Below are positions 61,343 through 64,000 of a stretch of DNA of 64,000 nucleotides, one piece after another. The position numbers were made by a program, and so were the translations under genes. Location of the stretch: NCBI GenBank assembly GCA_022181065.1, contig BQMY01000117.1, positions 20,100 to 84,099 on the forward strand. The letters run 5' to 3'. The notes beneath the pieces were generated by a model. That model ran no database searches, was not told where the DNA came from, and saw only the letters and a program-made list of their open reading frames with translations. This stretch comes from Melioribacteraceae bacterium (lineage in GTDB: Bacteria; Bacteroidota; Ignavibacteria; Ignavibacteriales; Melioribacteraceae). Position 1 is the stretch's first letter; each line of letters opens with the position of its first letter.

Positions 61343-64000
61343 GTGAAAAGACTTACATCTTTCTTTTCTCTATTTTTATTTCTCTCCTTCACTTTCTTAA
61401 ATTTATCTGCGCAGACAAATAAAACTGTGTTAACGCAGCTTGCGGCTGAAAAAGCCAAACTGTTTGAACAAAAAAAGGCTGAAGCGATTGAGTACGCCCG
61501 CGAAAACAATATTCCGGTGAAATTTGTTAAATCGGATGGTGTTGAAATGGAGCTAATGTATATCCGTGACGGTAAGCCGATCTACTATTCTACCGATAAT
61601 GTTAACGCTGCGGCTACAGTATCAACAGACAAGGTTTGGGAAGAAGGAGCAGCCGGTTTGTCACTCTCCGGAGAAGGTGTAACTTTAGGAATTTGGGATG
61701 GTGGTAAAACCAGAACAACCCATACTGAATTTGAAGGAAGAGCAATTCCTTCCGATAACGCAACCTCTACTTCCGATCATGCTACTCACGTTTCAGGTAC
61801 AGTTGGCGCAGCCGGTATAAACCCTATAGCTAAAGGGATGTCATACAATGCCACACTTCACACGCGTGACTGGAATAACGATGAATCTGAAATGGCAAAC
61901 GCTGCGGCTGACGGACTTGTAGCCTCTAACCACTCCTACGGTGTACCCCACGGATGGGAATCTGATTACCGCAACGATGGCAGATGGGCGTGGCTTGGTG
62001 ATGTAAATATAAGTCCGGTTGAAGATTGGGAATTTGGATATTACTCAAGTCAGACAAGGTTTTGGGATCAGATTGCTTACAACGCGCCAAATTACCTGAT
62101 CTGCCGTAGCGCGGGTAATGAACGATCTGAAACCGGTCCGGGTGCCGGAGGTGAACACTGGGTACTGATAAACAATACATGGACACTCTCTACCGACACA
62201 CGCCAGACAGATGGTCCTTACGATTGTATTCAGACCGATAAAATTGGTAAAAATATTATGACAGTCGGTGCGGTAAATGATATTCCCGAAGGCTTCGCAT
62301 CTTCCGATGATGTAACCATGTCAAGTTTTTCAAGCTGGGGCCCCGCGGATGATGGTCGTGTAAAACCTGACATTGTAGCGAATGGAGTAAATTTAACTTC
62401 CACCAGTCATAATGGGGATAACTCATACAACGGTAAAAGCGGAACTTCAATGTCAACTCCTAATGTAACCGGCTCTATTGGTTTAATCCATGAACATTGG
62501 AGAAACAGTATGCCCGCCTATCCCCCAACCGCGGCAACTGTTAAAGGACTAATAATTCATACAGCGGATGAAGCCGGAAATAACCCGGGTCCCGATTATG
62601 TTTTCGGATGGGGTTTACTTAATACATACAAGGCTGTTAACCTCATTTCGTATGATGCAGCAACCGGGTATAATAATTTTATACGTGAGCTGGAAATCAC
62701 ACAGGGTCAAACAATAACGATAGAAGTTGAAAGCAATGGGAATTCTCCTGTCACTGCAACCATCTGCTGGACCGACTATCCCGGAACTCCTGTAGCTCCT
62801 GCGTTAGACCCCCGCGATCCTATGTTAGTTAATGACCTCGATCTGAGAGTTACGGATCCTTCACAATTAACATATGAACCGTGGAAACTCGATCCAGATA
62901 ACCCGGGTAATGCAGCAGTTAAAGGCGACAATATTGTTGATAATGTTGAAAAAGTAGAAGTCGAAAGCACCCAATCGGGTACTTACACAATTATTGTTAC
63001 ACATAAAGGTACGTTAACTGACGGTCCTCAAAAGTTTTCACTTCTCATTTCAGGAATTGCGATGGACGCCCCTTCCACAACTTCCCTTACCTATCCGGAG
63101 AACGGAGCAGTAGATATCGATCTTGAGCCCGTCTTGAAATGGGAAAGAGTTGAAACCGCTGAATCTTACCAACTCGAAATTGCCACTGATACTACCTTCA
63201 GTAATGTTATCAGCTTCGTGGATGAAATTCCGGTTGTGCAGTATCTAGCAGAAGAACTACCTGATTTAACCAAGATATTTTGGAGAGTTCGCGCCTACAA
63301 TAACGGCGGATATTCAGACTGGTCAGAAATAAACTCGTTCGAAACTGTTATTGGCATTCCAACGACTCCAATACTGATATATCCTGAGGATGAATTGGCC
63401 GGAGTGACTACTAATACCGAGATCTCATGGGCTTCTGTCCCGAGAGCAGACAGATATCAATTACAACTCGGTGATAATTCTTTACTATTCAGCACTTTAG
63501 TTGATGTTGACACCTTAACGGATACAACATACACAGTTGAAGGGCTTGAGGATGGCGAAAGATACTTCTGGCGGGTTTACGCGATCAATGAAGCGGGTAA
63601 AAGTGACGCTGTAAAATATCGTTTTTACACCGAAGTTTACTCCCCTGATAGTCTTGAAGTTATTAGTGATTCTTCAGGAAATGTAACTTTTGCATGGGCA
63701 GATATGTCTTCCAACGAAGATGAATATGTCGTGGAAAGAAAAATATCTGTTGATGCTGATTTTATTGCAATCGATTCTCTTGACGCAAATAGTGAACAAT
63801 ATACCGATACTGAAATGCTCGAAGCCGGAATGGTTGAATACAGAGTTTATTGCTACAACGATTATGGTACTTCGGAGTATTCCACAGTTGTAAATGTTGA
63901 TGTACTGACCGGACTTGATGAAAATTCTACCCTTCCACAGGAGTTTGAACTGGGACAGAACTATCCTAACCCGTTTAATCCAACAACCAGCATCAATTTC
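61343..64000 (+). CDS. Secreted subtilisin-like (S8) protease with T9SS-type tail, 3' end cut by window
   Basis: The reading frame is open from GTG 61343 to the window end. Signal peptide (about 1-24), a short pro-region, then an S8 catalytic domain with Asp119 (LGIWDGG), His146 (SDHATHVSGT), oxyanion Asn259 (CRSAGNE) and Ser369 (GTSMSTPN). A P-domain-like β-sandwich (about 400-570) and FN3-like repeats follow. The last visible residues, FELGQNYPNPFNPTT, are the start of a type IX C-terminal sorting domain. GAGG lies 8 bases before the GTG. The rest of the tail lies beyond the window. Confidence 0.9.
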   Translation, partial: MKRLTSFFSLFLFLSFTFLNLSAQTNKTVLTQLAAEKAKLFEQKKAEAIEYARENNIPVKFVKSDGVEMELMYIRDGKPIYYSTDNVNAAATVSTDKVWEEGAAGLSLSGEGVTLGIWDGGKTRTTHTEFEGRAIPSDNATSTSDHATHVSGTVGAAGINPIAKGMSYNATLHTRDWNNDESEMANAAADGLVASNHSYGVPHGWESDYRNDGRWAWLGDVNISPVEDWEFGYYSSQTRFWDQIAYNAPNYLICRSAGNERSETGPGAGGEHWVLINNTWTLSTDTRQTDGPYDCIQTDKIGKNIMTVGAVNDIPEGFASSDDVTMSSFSSWGPADDGRVKPDIVANGVNLTSTSHNGDNSYNGKSGTSMSTPNVTGSIGLIHEHWRNSMPAYPPTAATVKGLIIHTADEAGNNPGPDYVFGWGLLNTYKAVNLISYDAATGYNNFIRELEITQGQTITIEVESNGNSPVTATICWTDYPGTPVAPALDPRDPMLVNDLDLRVTDPSQLTYEPWKLDPDNPGNAAVKGDNIVDNVEKVEVESTQSGTYTIIVTHKGTLTDGPQKFSLLISGIAMDAPSTTSLTYPENGAVDIDLEPVLKWERVETAESYQLEIATDTTFSNVISFVDEIPVVQYLAEELPDLTKIFWRVRAYNNGGYSDWSEINSFETVIGIPTTPILIYPEDELAGVTTNTEISWASVPRADRYQLQLGDNSLLFSTLVDVDTLTDTTYTVEGLEDGERYFWRVYAINEAGKSDAVKYRFYTEVYSPDSLEVISDSSGNVTFAWADMSSNEDEYVVERKISVDADFIAIDSLDANSEQYTDTEMLEAGMVEYRVYCYNDYGTSEYSTVVNVDVLTGLDENSTLPQEFELGQNYPNPFNPTTSINF

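Noticed and set aside
61324..63893. Several short frames on either strand within the subtilisin region
   Set aside because: Shadows of the protease frame that stays open to the window end.
1..64000. CRISPR array, prophage or insertion sequence
   Set aside because: No regularly spaced repeats, transposase, integrase or phage structural genes were seen.

Overview
The window reads as a chromosomal segment of a Gram-negative, aerobically respiring bacterium of the Bacteroidota/Ignavibacteriota/Chlorobiota group. I infer Ignavibacteria-like from gene content, not from a search. Supporting signs are an alternative complex III (ACIII) operon joined to an A2-type haem-copper oxidase, GldL/GldM-like gliding or type IX secretion (T9SS) motor genes, a secreted subtilisin ending in a YPNPFNPTT-type sorting tail, promoters of the TTTG-N19/20-TAnnTTTG kind, an AT-rich genome and many UUG/GUG starts. 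No tRNA, rRNA, CRISPR array, insertion sequence or phage gene was seen.

Layout. 1-1481: a POT peptide transporter cut by the left edge. 1641-11143 (+): a tight ten-gene run of nagB, a GlmU-like enzyme, an RqcH/NFACT protein, a rhodanese, a MauE/DoxX-like membrane protein, three family-9 glycosyltransferases, a homocysteine methyltransferase and ispE. 11064-13942 (-): two paralogous membrane histidine kinases, the second colliding tail-to-tail with ispE. 14101-14636 (+): a glutaredoxin-like protein and GroES.

14664-23938 (-) is the most unusual part. A GldL-like membrane protein is followed by a short one-TM GldM-N-like protein, a secreted GldM-C-like protein, then two tandem pairs (A1-B1, A2-B2) of unrecognised outer-membrane β-barrel proteins separated by a terminator, and finally a lipoprotein with a cohesin-like domain. 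I read it as a diverged T9SS/gliding energiser with duplicated outer-membrane partners. 24389-33182 (-): DUF2254-like protein, MFS transporter, murB, comEC, an alkaline-phosphatase-fold enzyme, dtd and prmC.

33260-47963 (-) is one long respiratory operon closed by a strong terminator. In transcription order it holds ActA, a 60-residue Tat-signal peptide, ActB, ActC, an ActD-ActE fusion, ActF, a monohaem cytochrome c, Sco, CoxI, CoxIII, CoxIV, CoxII, CtaB and a polytopic membrane protein ending in a cytochrome c domain. Electrons would pass from menaquinol through ACIII and one or more c-type cytochromes to the A2 oxidase. 48213-57072 (-): polyprenyl synthase, tatC, glyA, a TPR protein, an outer-membrane barrel, a lipoprotein, gmhB and glgA. 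TatC fits the Tat substrates next door, and GmhB fits the family-9 glycosyltransferases in an LPS heptose route. 57194-59685 (+): hutI and a NamZ-like muramidase. 59686-59992: a palindrome-rich non-coding block. 59993-61204 (-): a papain-fold peptidase. 61343-64000 (+): a T9SS-type subtilisin cut by the right edge.
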